Notes: generated by a model from the sequence alone, not told the origin. Positions 8,175 to 16,624 are shown, numbered from the stretch's first letter. The stretch: 22,284 bases of DNA from an uncultured Prevotellaceae bacterium (GCA_900541935.1 UQLZ01000038.1:1-22284), one strand, 5' to 3'. Program-made: numbers and translations.

Positions 8175-8687
8175 CTACTGGTTTTGCAAAGAAGCGAAAA
8201 GATCCTTCAATTCATCGTCGCCCATAAATCTCCTCTTGGAAATTTCTGCTGAAATAGATTTTGCAAGGTCAAGTACCCTTTTGTTTTGCATTCTGTCGCT
8301 GACATAGTCAAAAGTTTTCATAAAGATAGTGTTCACCTCATCCTCCTCCAACTGGCAAGCCATCTTTCCCTCTTCCGCAACAGTCTTAAAAATTGCTTTT
8401 CTAACGTCGCTGTATGTTGCTTTTTTTGACTTGGAGTATCTGCAAATAAGATTCGCCATCACCATAGCCGTTGTCAGTTGGAAATTCCTCAACGCAATTT
8501 CCCAGGCCTGCTTAGGAGGGACCAACTTGCTTTGCCAAGCGAAAAACTCAGGAGTGAAATGGATATACTCATTGTTATCATCATCGATGTCGATTTCGAT
8601 AATATTTTCAAACTCATCAAGGAGCATCAAAGCAATGAGCATTCCAGCCAGACCGTTACACTTGTCTTCTTCGTTACGATATTTCAT
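8175..8687 (-). CDS. Hypothetical protein, probably conserved in Bacteroidales
   Basis: The frame gives 170 residues. I do not assign a known function. The protein is soluble and acidic in its first third (ENIIEIDIDDDNNEY) and mostly helical in appearance after residue 55, ending in an amphipathic charged helix (ELKDLFASLQNQ). Near residues 10-25 there is a short hydrophobic stretch (GLAGMLIALMLL) without the context of a signal peptide. It has no obvious catalytic motif or metal-binding cysteine cluster. It stands alone between lolD and cdd, with its own promoter-like TAAATTTG upstream and the cdd promoter in the 70-base gap downstream. Codon use and composition look like those of the neighbours, so I take it as a real gene. 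Confidence 0.75.
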   Translation of the reverse strand: MKYRNEEDKCNGLAGMLIALMLLDEFENIIEIDIDDDNNEYIHFTPEFFAWQSKLVPPKQAWEIALRNFQLTTAMVMANLICRYSKSKKATYSDVRKAIFKTVAEEGKMACQLEEDEVNTIFMKTFDYVSDRMQNKRVLDLAKSISAEISKRRFMGDDELKDLFASLQNQ

Positions 8688-8709
8688 TGTTATAACATTA
8701 AGCGGACTG

Positions 8710-8717
8710 CAAATTTA
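8710..8717 (-). promoter_or_regulatory. -7 element (TAAATTTG) for the hypothetical gene
   Basis: A full match to TAnnTTTG lies 22 bases upstream of the ATG on the minus strand. The -33 region at the expected distance reads CTTCG and is a poor match to TTTG, so strength is uncertain. Confidence 0.5.
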
Positions 8718-8763
8718 GCAAAAATATTGCACACACGAAGCCTAAATGCCGAAATGGGAAAGA

Positions 8764-8797
8764 AAAGGAGACTCAAAATATGTATAGAAAATCTCCT
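8764..8797 (-). terminator. Likely terminator after lolD
   Basis: On the minus strand AGGAGATT (8790-8797) pairs with AGTCTCCT (8766-8773) at seven of eight positions around a 16-base loop, followed by a T-rich stretch (TTTCTTTCCC). It lies directly after the lolD stop codon. The long loop and short T run make it weaker than the apt terminator. Confidence 0.4.
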
Positions 8798-8800
8798 GCT

Positions 8801-9469
8801 CTATCTGTTGCTGACAATTTCCACTATTTTGCCGTCGCTCATTTTAAGGACTCTGTCGCAGTCGTCAGCAAGGGTTTCATCATGAGTAACGATAACAAAG
8901 GTTTGGTTCAGTTCGCGTCGCAAATCGAAGAAAAGTTTGTGCAGTTCTTTCTTGTTCTTGAAATCAAGGCTACCCGACGGCTCATCAGCAAAAATTACAG
9001 AAGGTTTGTTCATCAATGCTCTTGCTACTGCCACTCTCTGCTTCTCACCGCCCGACAACTGCGACGGCTTATGATCGAGCCTGCCTGACAAACCAAGGAA
9101 GTCGAGCAATTCTGCAGCCCTTTTGTTGGCTTGCGATGCACTGTCTCCCTTTATCAACGCCGGTATGGCAACATTTTCCATTGCGGTAAACTCCGGCAAT
9201 AACTGGTGGAACTGGAAAACGAAACCGATATTTCCATTACGAAATGCCGACAATTTCTTCTCTGACATCAACGACACATCGATCCCGTCATAAATAATTC
9301 TGCCAAAGTCCGGCTTGTCAAGAGTACCGACAATCTGCAAAAGGGTCGATTTGCCAGCACCACTCGGTCCAACAATAGAAACAATCTCACCGTCGTTAAT
9401 CTCGGCAGAAATACCCTTTAAAACCTCAAGATTTCCGAAACTTTTTCGTATGTCTTTTATCTCAATCAT
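8801..9469 (-). CDS. lolD: LolD-like ABC transporter ATPase
   Basis: The 222-residue protein is an ABC ATPase of the LolD/MacB class. Walker A is GPSGAGKST (34-42), the Q-loop is FVFQFHQLLPEF (83-94), the signature is LSGGEKQRVAVARAL (138-152), and Walker B is VIFADEPSGSLD (158-169). The sequence QFHQLLPEFTAMENV is characteristic of LolD, which powers release of lipoproteins from the inner membrane to the carrier LolA. The start ATG overlaps the tcdA stop by 4 bases (9466-9469), indicating translational coupling. No LolC/E permease is adjacent; in Bacteroidota lolD is often separate from its permease. A role with another FtsX-like permease cannot be excluded. Confidence 0.85.
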   Translation of the reverse strand: MIEIKDIRKSFGNLEVLKGISAEINDGEIVSIVGPSGAGKSTLLQIVGTLDKPDFGRIIYDGIDVSLMSEKKLSAFRNGNIGFVFQFHQLLPEFTAMENVAIPALIKGDSASQANKRAAELLDFLGLSGRLDHKPSQLSGGEKQRVAVARALMNKPSVIFADEPSGSLDFKNKKELHKLFFDLRRELNQTFVIVTHDETLADDCDRVLKMSDGKIVEIVSNR

Positions 9470-10185
9470 CTTTCAGAAATTTTTCTAATAACAAAAGCGG
9501 CAAGATAGCAGCCGAAAACAGCAGGGAGAAACGACACCGTGCCGTAACTCGACACCTTGCATGCAATCTCATTTGTAAGCGTCAACGCCGATTTGGATGG
9601 CTGCTCACTACTCCAAACGACCTTCAGTTTTTTGCGAATGCCTAATTTCTTCAATCTGTCGCGAACGGCTTTTGCCAAACCGTCGGAATGGGTTTCCCAA
9701 ATATCGGCATACTGTATTTTCTGCAAGTCCATACGGCCACCGGCTCCCATAGATGATATTATATTTATTTTATTGTTCAGGCAATGTGCAATTAGCGCCA
9801 CTTTAGGAGAAACAGAATCAATGGCATCAATAACGAAGTCATACTTCCCGATACCGACAATCTCCGCTACGTTGTCAACGGTTACAAAACCGCAAACAGC
9901 ATCAATTTTCAAACTCGGATTAATGTCGAGCATACGTTCCTTCAGAACATCTACCTTCGGTTTTCCCAAAGTAGAATTAAGAGCAGGCAACTGCCTGTTC
10001 AAGTTAGTTACCCCAACAACATCTCCGTCGATAATGTCAACGCACCCCACTCCGCTTCTGACAAGCATCTCAAGGGCATATGCGCCAACACCACCCACAC
10101 CAACAACAAGGACACGGCTGCCTTCCAAACGCAACCGCCCATCCTCTCCTAACAAAAGGTCAGTTCTCTGCCACCAATTTTCCAC
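9466..10185 (-). CDS. tcdA: tRNA threonylcarbamoyladenosine dehydratase TcdA
   Basis: The enzyme belongs to the E1/ThiF/MoeB-like group and dehydrates t6A37 of tRNAs to the cyclic form ct6A, using ATP. Seen in the sequence: the family N-terminus ENWWQRTDLLLG, the nucleotide-binding loop VGVGGVGAYALEML, the substrate region DGDVVGVTNLNRQLPAL, DAIDSVSPKVAL, and a C-terminal stretch SFLPAVFGCYLAAFVIRKI. I chose the GTG at 10185 because it gives the usual family start (V/M-ENW) and leaves the preceding araC gene without overlap. The alternative GTG at 10224 adds 13 residues that do not look conserved and overlaps the araC end by 23 bases. It is cotranscribed with lolD, which it overlaps by 4 bases. 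The catalytic Cys-based sulfur-transfer motifs of MoeB are not evident, as expected for TcdA. Confidence 0.9.
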   Translation of the reverse strand: MENWWQRTDLLLGEDGRLRLEGSRVLVVGVGGVGAYALEMLVRSGVGCVDIIDGDVVGVTNLNRQLPALNSTLGKPKVDVLKERMLDINPSLKIDAVCGFVTVDNVAEIVGIGKYDFVIDAIDSVSPKVALIAHCLNNKINIISSMGAGGRMDLQKIQYADIWETHSDGLAKAVRDRLKKLGIRKKLKVVWSSEQPSKSALTLTNEIACKVSSYGTVSFLPAVFGCYLAAFVIRKISER

Positions 10186-10201
10186 AATACAGACACAAAA
10201 A

Positions 10202-11128
10202 TTATTTGCTTTTTTTATACTCACTTGGCGTCATCCCTGTGTGATGCTTGAAATATTTTCCAAAGAAAGACTGGTTAGGGAAATTAAGCGTATAAGCAAT
10301 TTCCTGTACGTTCATCGTTGAATATTTCAAAAGGTTCTTTGCTTCGAGGATAACATAATGGTTAATCCACTGAGCAACGGTACTACCGCTTGCACGCTTT
10401 ATTAGCGTTGTGAAGTACTTTGGAGAAAGGTGCATTCTTTCGGCATAGAAACCGACAGATCTTTCTGTCTTGTAGTTTTCACCAAGAAGGATGAGAAACT
10501 CCTTAAAGTAACCGGCATTCTTGTTGAAATCATCAGAATTAACCTTTGTTCTCACACTTGCCTCAATAATACGGCACAACTTGAAAAAGACCGCAGCCAT
10601 AAGGCATCTGACAATTTCGCGCGAATTATCGTCATAGTTATTGTTAGATATTTCAGTTGCAATAGCATCAATAATATCACAAATCTCAGTAAAACCGGCA
10701 TCTGACAGTTGGAAATACTGATTGTCCTTCAGACTAAGCAATTTCTGAATTATCGGCTTAATATCGAGAGTCTGATTTTGTATGTATTCCACGTCAATAG
10801 CCATCGCCTTAACCAGCCCATCAACGTCATTATCCACATACATAATCTGCCCTGGGAAATTCACGAAAATCCCGTTTTTTTCAATGTGATAAACCTTATT
10901 GTTCGTTCTAACGTCAAAACTGCCGTCTTTGCACATTAAAAAGATAAAGGCATTAAGGCTAAAAGGATGAGAAAGAGAAAAATTGTGCTTGGAAATATTC
11001 TCTTTAGCATCCTTAGAAGAGCGTGAAGCAATCAGGCAACCAGGGACGTAGGCATCACCCGGCATCTTGTTAAAGATTGAAACAATCTTATCCAGAGAAA
11101 CTCTCGGGATATCTTTAATTTCTTGCAT
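10202..11128 (-). CDS. AraC-family transcriptional regulator
   Basis: The 308-residue protein has a cupin-like N-terminal half (about residues 40-115) and a C-terminal double helix-turn-helix of about 100 residues. The second HTH is very clear: VQEIAYTLNFPNQSFFGKYFKHHTG followed by MTPSEYKKSK at the extreme C-terminus, matching the AraC family signature. The first HTH lies around RSVGFYAERMHLSPKYFTTLIKR. The effector is unknown. It stands at the head of a cluster with tcdA (16 bases downstream) and lolD, so the regulator may be read into those housekeeping genes. A 152-base region upstream carries nested inverted repeats. An imperfect -7 element (CATATTTG, about 11168-11175) lies about 40 bases before the ATG. 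Confidence 0.9.
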   Translation of the reverse strand: MQEIKDIPRVSLDKIVSIFNKMPGDAYVPGCLIASRSSKDAKENISKHNFSLSHPFSLNAFIFLMCKDGSFDVRTNNKVYHIEKNGIFVNFPGQIMYVDNDVDGLVKAMAIDVEYIQNQTLDIKPIIQKLLSLKDNQYFQLSDAGFTEICDIIDAIATEISNNNYDDNSREIVRCLMAAVFFKLCRIIEASVRTKVNSDDFNKNAGYFKEFLILLGENYKTERSVGFYAERMHLSPKYFTTLIKRASGSTVAQWINHYVILEAKNLLKYSTMNVQEIAYTLNFPNQSFFGKYFKHHTGMTPSEYKKSK

Positions 11129-11204
11129 TTTTCTTGTTATTATGTGTTGTTAAGCGTATAAATTAAACAAATATGCTGAATTATTGTTCATTTAGTTTGA
11201 TTAG

Positions 11205-11246
11205 ATATAGGATTTTTTAACTAAAAGGAAAATTTATTTCCTATAT
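11205..11246. repeat. Nested inverted repeats between araC promoter and ABC operon end
   Basis: Outer arms ATATAGGA (11205-11212) and TCCTATAT (11239-11246) are a perfect 8-base inverted repeat. Inside the loop, AGGAAA (11226-11231) pairs with TTTCCT (11237-11242), overlapping the outer right arm, so the two hairpins are mutually exclusive. It could be the ABC operon terminator or a binding site for the AraC protein encoded next door. Confidence 0.4.
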
Positions 11247-11280
11247 AGATTATAAAAAGAGAAAAGGACAAAGAATTGCC

Positions 11281-12489
11281 CTATTTCTCCCAAATCCAAA
11301 GGCATCTGATTTTTTTCCTTATCGCCAAAACGTTACCACAAGATATAGCAGCAATAACCAGTAAACCAGCAGCGAGCGACCAGCAAATAGAAGCCCCTTC
11401 CAAATCAAGAACCTTTGCTACCGGCAAATAAGCCATTCTTGCAATTGTAAGAATAAATACAGCGATAATAAATACCGCAGCATTCATAAATAGCACCAAT
11501 TTCACGAACATTCCAGCCACCTGCTTCGGAGAATATCCCAGAATAAGCAAATTCTTCAATTTCTCGGTGTTTTTCTGCATAAGCAGATAAATGCTAAGAA
11601 CGAGAATAAGGAATGAAAGGAAGCAAATAACAAGGCCAACCACGACCACGACCGACATTATCAACGACAGCAGTCCACTCGCCTTAGAATTATTCAACTT
11701 ATCTCCGGCGACCTCATATCCCTTGTTGCTAAAATAAGATTCCACCTTTGTATTTCCCAAACCCTTTACCTTTACAATAATTCTCGACGGAGATTCAGAA
11801 ATACCCGGAGCATACCTTTCATTGCTCCATTTCATGAAAGCATCAGGAACTATAATAGTGTTCAATCTGCTTGAAAAGCCAACAATCTTTCCTGGAATAT
11901 ATTCAAATCCACCTCCAGGCAAAGTCATTCTAAAAACGATAGGCACCATTCCAACCATTCCCTCGCTCAACTGCGGCATTCCCTGCGATGCGGCAAACCC
12001 AAAATTATAAAGCGAAAGATAGTCCTTTGAAACAATTATAGGAATTTGCGGATTGTTTGGATCGAATGTCCATTTCTTAGTGTCAACGTCAATAAATTCA
12101 TCAGGGACAGACTCAAAAAAGAAACTTGTACGCAACCCACGCCCCTGCAATTCAACAGAACCGTAGATAGGATAATTTGATGTGGTAAAAGTTCCAACCG
12201 AAGCCACCCAATCCTGACTTTTCAAGTCGTTCAAATCATCTTTTGTAAAAGCAGAACCAGAGTTACCCCCAACAAATCCTTTCAAGGCAGAAAAGCCACT
12301 GACTTTTTTCGTCACCACAAGATAATCCTTTCCCATCACGCCATCGTCGCTGAATAGAGGGACAACATCAGCATAAAACTGCACGCCAATCATCACGATA
12401 GCCAAGCCAATTATATTGGCAATCGCAAATCCCGCCAACTGCATTTTGCTTATCTGTTTTCCCAAAAGTTTCCACAAAAGACGCCTCAT
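11281..12489 (-). CDS. FtsX/LolC-like ABC transporter permease
   Basis: The 402-residue protein has the four-helix plan of type VII (MacB/LolCE/FtsX-like) permeases: one N-terminal helix (about 18-42), a large periplasmic domain (about 45-270), then three helices (about 272-304, 327-349 and 368-390). The cytoplasmic loop NTEKLKNLLILGYSPKQVAGMF is the coupling-helix region typical of the family. Such permeases do not move substrate across the membrane but transmit mechanical work to the periplasm, for example in lipoprotein release or efflux. Its ATG overlaps the stop of the ATPase gene by 4 bases (12486-12489), so the two form one transporter. It is the last gene of the lipoprotein-ATPase-permease operon. 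The substrate is unknown. Confidence 0.85.
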   Translation of the reverse strand: MRRLLWKLLGKQISKMQLAGFAIANIIGLAIVMIGVQFYADVVPLFSDDGVMGKDYLVVTKKVSGFSALKGFVGGNSGSAFTKDDLNDLKSQDWVASVGTFTTSNYPIYGSVELQGRGLRTSFFFESVPDEFIDVDTKKWTFDPNNPQIPIIVSKDYLSLYNFGFAASQGMPQLSEGMVGMVPIVFRMTLPGGGFEYIPGKIVGFSSRLNTIIVPDAFMKWSNERYAPGISESPSRIIVKVKGLGNTKVESYFSNKGYEVAGDKLNNSKASGLLSLIMSVVVVVGLVICFLSFLILVLSIYLLMQKNTEKLKNLLILGYSPKQVAGMFVKLVLFMNAAVFIIAVFILTIARMAYLPVAKVLDLEGASICWSLAAGLLVIAAISCGNVLAIRKKIRCLWIWEK

Positions 12490-13130
12490 AACTTTAAAAC
12501 AATATCATAATCCATATTCAGATTGTTTCCCACTGAAGTGGCAATAATTCCAGCACCTGCTTTCTCTGCACAATCATAAACCAATTCAGCAATCACAGCA
12601 TTATTATCCTCATCAAGATGGCTAACAGGTTCATCAAGCATAATAAAATCACAAGGCTGGCACAAAGCACGAATAATAGCCACTCTCTGCTGCTGCCCTA
12701 TCGACAATTTTCCCACAGGCTTTCCAATCATATCTTCTATTCCCAACTTTCTGAACATTTCAAGAATTTCCGAATCATTTAGAAAAGAAGTAATCTCATT
12801 CTTTATAGAGACATTCTCCCATGCGGTCAATTCACCAAAGAGCCTCAAGTCCTGCGGAAGATATGCAATCTGTCTCTGACGCACCAAGCACCAATCATTG
12901 ACGGAAAAATCCCGCAAATTTCTTTTATCAAAAAAAATATCACCGGAATAATCTGCACGATACCCAAACAGGAAAGCACAAAGCGACGACTTACCGCCAC
13001 CGCTCTGTGCAGAAACAAGATATTTTTTTCCTTTTTCAAACGCCAGCGAAGATTGCCAAACTTCCGAAACAATACGCGAACTATCAGCAAAAGCCGCAGG
13101 CGTTACGTTATTCAATTCAATGATATTCAT
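12486..13130 (-). CDS. ABC transporter ATPase partner of the FtsX-like permease
   Basis: The 214-residue ABC ATPase has Walker A AQSGGGKSS (41-49), which replaces the usual first Gly with Ala but still fits the P-loop pattern. The Q-loop is YLPQDLRLF (90-98), the signature LSIGQQQRVAIIRAL (142-156) and Walker B DFIMLDEPVSHLDED (161-175). The signature carries Ile in place of the common Gly (LSGGQ to LSIGQ). The protein is more divergent than LolD encoded at 8801-9469 and is not a duplicate of it. It starts 8 bases after the lipoprotein stop and overlaps the permease start by 4 bases, so all three genes are translated as one unit. Confidence 0.88.
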   Translation of the reverse strand: MNIIELNNVTPAAFADSSRIVSEVWQSSLAFEKGKKYLVSAQSGGGKSSLCAFLFGYRADYSGDIFFDKRNLRDFSVNDWCLVRQRQIAYLPQDLRLFGELTAWENVSIKNEITSFLNDSEILEMFRKLGIEDMIGKPVGKLSIGQQQRVAIIRALCQPCDFIMLDEPVSHLDEDNNAVIAELVYDCAEKAGAGIIATSVGNNLNMDYDIVLKL

Positions 13131-13138
13131 TCTGGAAC

Positions 13139-14521
13139 TTAAATGCTACCCAAAATCTTTACAAAATATGCGTAAATATTATCCATGTCATTATGCTCAA
13201 CATGAACAACCAACTCAGCCTTTTCGTCGTCAGACTTAGCATAGATATAACCAGCGACCGGCTTTCCAAGGTATGCAGTACCCGCAGTAGAGAAAGTTGA
13301 GCCGTCCATGCAATTTATGAACATAGTAGCAGAAGCATCTTTAAAGAACTTTGAAGCCTTGCTGTCCTTAAAATTCTCCTTTGGCAAAACATTATTCGTT
13401 ACATATACGCAATCATCTTTAAAGCCGAGTCTAACAAGCACACCAGCAAGATTGTCAGAGATTGTATATTCTCCGTGCTGGTCTGCCTTATACTCTTTAT
13501 CTAACAAAACCTTCAAATTTTTCTCAGCACCGTCCTTTAACTTAGCAGCAGCAGAAATCTGGATATCACGAAGACTAACAAGACTGTTTATCTTTACTCC
13601 CATTACGATATTACCTTCGATATTGTTGAAAGCCGTTTTTACCATCGCCTTCTCCTCATTTCTGAACAAAGAAGAAACAGCCATATCCTTTAAGTATGAG
13701 ACATAAATTTCATCCATTGCAACCGCATAAACGAATGAAGATTCCGCATCAATAAACTTAAGCAAATCTGTGTCAAATTCAGGCATATTTATCTTCTTAA
13801 GCAGATTGTTTCCCTCTGCATCATATAGGTGTGCCGTTATCTTGAAATCATCCTTACTGCCCTCTCCCTGATAATAAAGTTCAGAAGATTTCAACTGCTC
13901 ATAATACGGAATTGAGGAAATATTAGCCGGCATATTGTTCATAAATCGTTTGTCAGAGTAAACAGCCCCAACGTTAAAATACCCGCCAAAGTCACCGCCT
14001 TTAATATTATCCTTGAATTTCTTCTTTGCAGTAATCGCCTTGGAAGGGTCGATAGAAGTAAAGAAATCTATATCTTTAGCGATGTCTCTTGAGCCGTCAG
14101 TGTACCAGCACAAGCCGTCTTTGACAGCAATGCTATTTCCATTAACATTAAAGACAGTAACTCCGTTGACAACCGACTTCTCTCCTTCAAGAACAGCCAT
14201 TAATTTGTCTTCATCAGTCACTGACGTAACGGCATATACCGTACCGTCGTACTCAAAAACAGCCAACTGCTCAGGATCCAAGCCATAATCACCAGTTAGG
14301 AAACCCTCCATCAACTTAGCGTCTTCAGCCGACATTCCCTTAATAGTAGCACCTTTCTGATCTACTTTCTTTGCAATAGTCAAAGGATTCAAACTAAGCA
14401 CAAAACGCGAACTCTGCGGAATAGACTCCAACACATCAGCAGATTTAGAACAAGACACCATCAGCACAGCAACAAGCACACTTGCCAAACAAGCCTTTAA
14501 ATTCAAAAAATTGGTTTTCAT
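13139..14521 (-). CDS. DUF4836-like lipoprotein of an ABC operon
   Basis: The 460-residue protein begins with a lipoprotein signal peptide (hydrophobic 10-22, MVSC with lipid cysteine at 24). The mature part opens with SADVLESIPQSSRFVLSLNPLTIAKK, a pattern I associate with the Bacteroidales DUF4836 family (proteins starting with a statement-like IPxxSxxVxxxNxxxLxxK). The rest is rich in beta-type stretches separated by charged loops, ending with VHVEHNDMDNIYAYFVKILGSI. It has no recognised catalytic motif. It is the first gene of an operon with an ABC ATPase (8 bases downstream) and an FtsX-like permease, so it may be the periplasmic or outer-membrane partner of that transporter. The family assignment is from recall and moderate in strength. 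Confidence 0.7.
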   Translation of the reverse strand: MKTNFLNLKACLASVLVAVLMVSCSKSADVLESIPQSSRFVLSLNPLTIAKKVDQKGATIKGMSAEDAKLMEGFLTGDYGLDPEQLAVFEYDGTVYAVTSVTDEDKLMAVLEGEKSVVNGVTVFNVNGNSIAVKDGLCWYTDGSRDIAKDIDFFTSIDPSKAITAKKKFKDNIKGGDFGGYFNVGAVYSDKRFMNNMPANISSIPYYEQLKSSELYYQGEGSKDDFKITAHLYDAEGNNLLKKINMPEFDTDLLKFIDAESSFVYAVAMDEIYVSYLKDMAVSSLFRNEEKAMVKTAFNNIEGNIVMGVKINSLVSLRDIQISAAAKLKDGAEKNLKVLLDKEYKADQHGEYTISDNLAGVLVRLGFKDDCVYVTNNVLPKENFKDSKASKFFKDASATMFINCMDGSTFSTAGTAYLGKPVAGYIYAKSDDEKAELVVHVEHNDMDNIYAYFVKILGSI

Positions 14522-14629
14522 AAGGTAATATTTAGTTTATTAATAATTCCATAGTTTAATGAAATAACATTCAAGCAACGTTATTAGTTCAAAAAATCCT
14601 TTACTAACCACTTCAGAATATTAATATCG

Positions 14630-14637
14630 TAAAGGTA
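14630..14637 (-). promoter_or_regulatory. Possible -7 element for the lipoprotein-ABC operon
   Basis: Minus-strand TACCTTTA matches TAnnTTTG at all but the last base. It lies about 108 bases before the lipoprotein ATG and would give a leader of about 100 bases. No TTTG is seen at the -33 distance (TTTT instead). The 264-base gap from 14522 to 14785 shows no gene. Confidence 0.3.
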
Positions 14638-14785
14638 AAAAGAAATTTCCCTAAAATGATAACTTTTTACCGAAAAAAATAAGAAGCGAAATAAGAAACC
14701 TTATAAACGCCTGAAAGCCAACTATATATAATATAATTTTACCTGATTAAAACACTAATATTCAACACATTAGCATATACTATTG

Positions 14786-16597
14786 CTAAATTTTAGCATT
14801 ACCAAACGCTTCAATTAGTATTTTCGCTTTTGCCTTGCCAACAACGGCAGCAATATCTTCCTCCGAAGCCTCCTTAGCGCGCTTCAGGCTGTGGAAATGC
14901 CTTATTAGGGCATCGGCGGTTTTCTGCCCTATTCCCTTAATACCGTCAAGTTCCGACAGCACCTGACTCTTGCTGCGGCGGTTACGGTGGTGAGTGATAC
15001 CAAAACGGTGAGCCTCGTTACGAAGGTGCTGGATAACCTTCAGCGTTTCCGATGTTTTGCTGATATAAATAGGCAATGAATCTCCTGGGAAATAAATCTC
15101 TTCAAGTCGCTTTGCAATACCAATCAAAGCGACTTTTCCACGAATACCCATATTGTCAAAAGCCTTTACTGCCGAACTCAACTGCCCTTTTCCACCGTCA
15201 ACGATAACCAACTGCGGGAGTGGTTCCCCTTCATTGACCAAACGAGTATATCTACGAGTTAACACCTCAATCATTGAAGCGAAATCATCAGGACCTTCAA
15301 CAGTCTTTATATTGAAATGGCGATAATCCTTTTTAGACGGTTTTGCATTCTTGAATACCACACATGACGCAACCGGATTAGTACCCTGAGTATTCGAGTT
15401 GTCAAAGCACTCAATATGCCTTGGCAATTCCGGCAGGTGCAAATCTTTTTGAATCTGCGTCAGCAAACGGGTGGTTCGCTGCTCCGGGTTCAGTTTCTCC
15501 ATAGCCTTTAGCCTGTCAAACTTTCTCTGCTTAGCGTTTCTCAACGATACTTCGAGAAGTTTCTTTTTATCCCCTCTTTGAGGAATAATAAACGAGATAT
15601 TCTGCGATTCAAAATCCGGCAAAAACGGGACAACAACCTCTTTTGCCACATCTCCAAATTCTGCCTTAACCTGACCAATAGCATACGACAACAACTGCTC
15701 CGGAGTTTCATCAAGGCGACGCTTAAAATCGTAAGTGATGCTTCTCACCACTGCCCCACTCCGTATGTGCATATAGTTTATGAATGCCATGTCGTCATCA
15801 GGCTCAAAAGAGAAAACATCAACGTTGCTAATCAACGTGCTAACGATAACCGATTTTGCCCGATATTTCTCAATAAGGTCATACTTCACCTTCAATTCCT
15901 GAGCCTTCTCAAACTCCATATTCTCTGCCAAGCGCATCATCTCCGTCATCAGATAATCAGAAATAGGCTGCGTATCTCCCGCAAGAATCTGCTTTACAGA
16001 CGCAATATAAACTGCATATTCCTCATGCGAAACAGCACCCACACAGCAACCGCGACAATTCTTGATATGATATTCCAGACAGACCTTAAACTTCTTTGCC
16101 GATATGCTTCCAGGCGTTATAGCCAAACGGCACCTACGCAAAGGAAACAATTCGTTAATAAAGCGAAGTACAGTTTTTGCCACCATTACATTGGAATAAG
16201 GGCCATAATATCTACCGCATTTTTTATCGACATCACGAGTTAGAAAGACACGAGGATAATACTCGTTTGTAACGCAAATCCATGGATAAGACTTATCGTC
16301 CTTAAGCAGGATATTATATTTGGGATTATGTTCCTTTATAAGACTGTTTTCGAGGTGCAGGGCGTCTTCCTCCGTATCCACCACAACATAACTAAGGTCG
16401 CAGATTTTACGGACAAGGATATTCGTCTTGGGCGATTCATGGACGCGGTTAAAATAAGAAGAAACCCTCCTCTTCAACCGCTTAGCCTTTCCAACATAAA
16501 TAACAGTTCCCTCCTTATCATAATAAAGATAGCAACCAGGAGAATCAGGCAGCATAGCCACCTTTTCTGCCAATGACAAAGACACTTTCTGCTCCAT
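14786..16597 (-). CDS. uvrC: UvrABC excinuclease subunit C
   Basis: The 603-residue protein makes the two incisions flanking DNA damage in nucleotide-excision repair. Domains in order: GIY-YIG nuclease (about 14-95; GCYLYYD and VIYVGKAKRLKRRVSSYF); a cysteine-bearing linker (RRCRLAI..VCLEYHIKNCRGCC) equivalent to the region reported to bind an Fe-S cluster in E. coli UvrC; the UVR helix pair that binds UvrB (MEFEKAQELKVKYDLIEKY); the RNase H-like 5' endonuclease domain (HIECFDNSNTQGTNPVAS, VDGGKGQLSSA, and HRFGITHHRNRRSK); and a C-terminal helix-hairpin-helix pair (LDGIKGIGQKTADALIRHF). Length is normal. The apt terminator stands between apt and this gene, so uvrC probably has its own promoter or depends on read-through. 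Confidence 0.97.
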   Translation of the reverse strand: MEQKVSLSLAEKVAMLPDSPGCYLYYDKEGTVIYVGKAKRLKRRVSSYFNRVHESPKTNILVRKICDLSYVVVDTEEDALHLENSLIKEHNPKYNILLKDDKSYPWICVTNEYYPRVFLTRDVDKKCGRYYGPYSNVMVAKTVLRFINELFPLRRCRLAITPGSISAKKFKVCLEYHIKNCRGCCVGAVSHEEYAVYIASVKQILAGDTQPISDYLMTEMMRLAENMEFEKAQELKVKYDLIEKYRAKSVIVSTLISNVDVFSFEPDDDMAFINYMHIRSGAVVRSITYDFKRRLDETPEQLLSYAIGQVKAEFGDVAKEVVVPFLPDFESQNISFIIPQRGDKKKLLEVSLRNAKQRKFDRLKAMEKLNPEQRTTRLLTQIQKDLHLPELPRHIECFDNSNTQGTNPVASCVVFKNAKPSKKDYRHFNIKTVEGPDDFASMIEVLTRRYTRLVNEGEPLPQLVIVDGGKGQLSSAVKAFDNMGIRGKVALIGIAKRLEEIYFPGDSLPIYISKTSETLKVIQHLRNEAHRFGITHHRNRRSKSQVLSELDGIKGIGQKTADALIRHFHSLKRAKEASEEDIAAVVGKAKAKILIEAFGNAKI

Positions 16598-16611
16598 AAA
16601 AAGCGAATAAA

Positions 16612-16619
16612 CAAGTTTA
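16612..16619 (-). promoter_or_regulatory. Possible -7 element for uvrC
   Basis: Minus-strand TAAACTTG matches TAnnTTTG at seven of eight positions and lies 14 bases upstream of the uvrC ATG. The -33 region would fall in the apt terminator stem and shows no TTTG. Confidence 0.3.
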
Positions 16620-16624
16620 GTTAT

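Noticed and set aside
9466..10224. GTG at 10224 as the tcdA start
   Set aside because: It adds 13 residues not typical of TcdA and overlaps the araC end; the GTG at 10185 begins at the usual family N-terminus.
14762..14800. Palindromes around the uvrC end (TTAGCA / TGCTAA and GCTAAATTTTAGC) as a terminator
   Set aside because: The stems are short and AT-rich, partly coding, and no T run follows on the minus strand.
15578..16243. Long plus-strand open frame opposite uvrC (221 codons), and others opposite tcdA and the kinase
   Set aside because: They lie fully within well-recognised genes on the other strand and have no family resemblance; they are antisense shadows.
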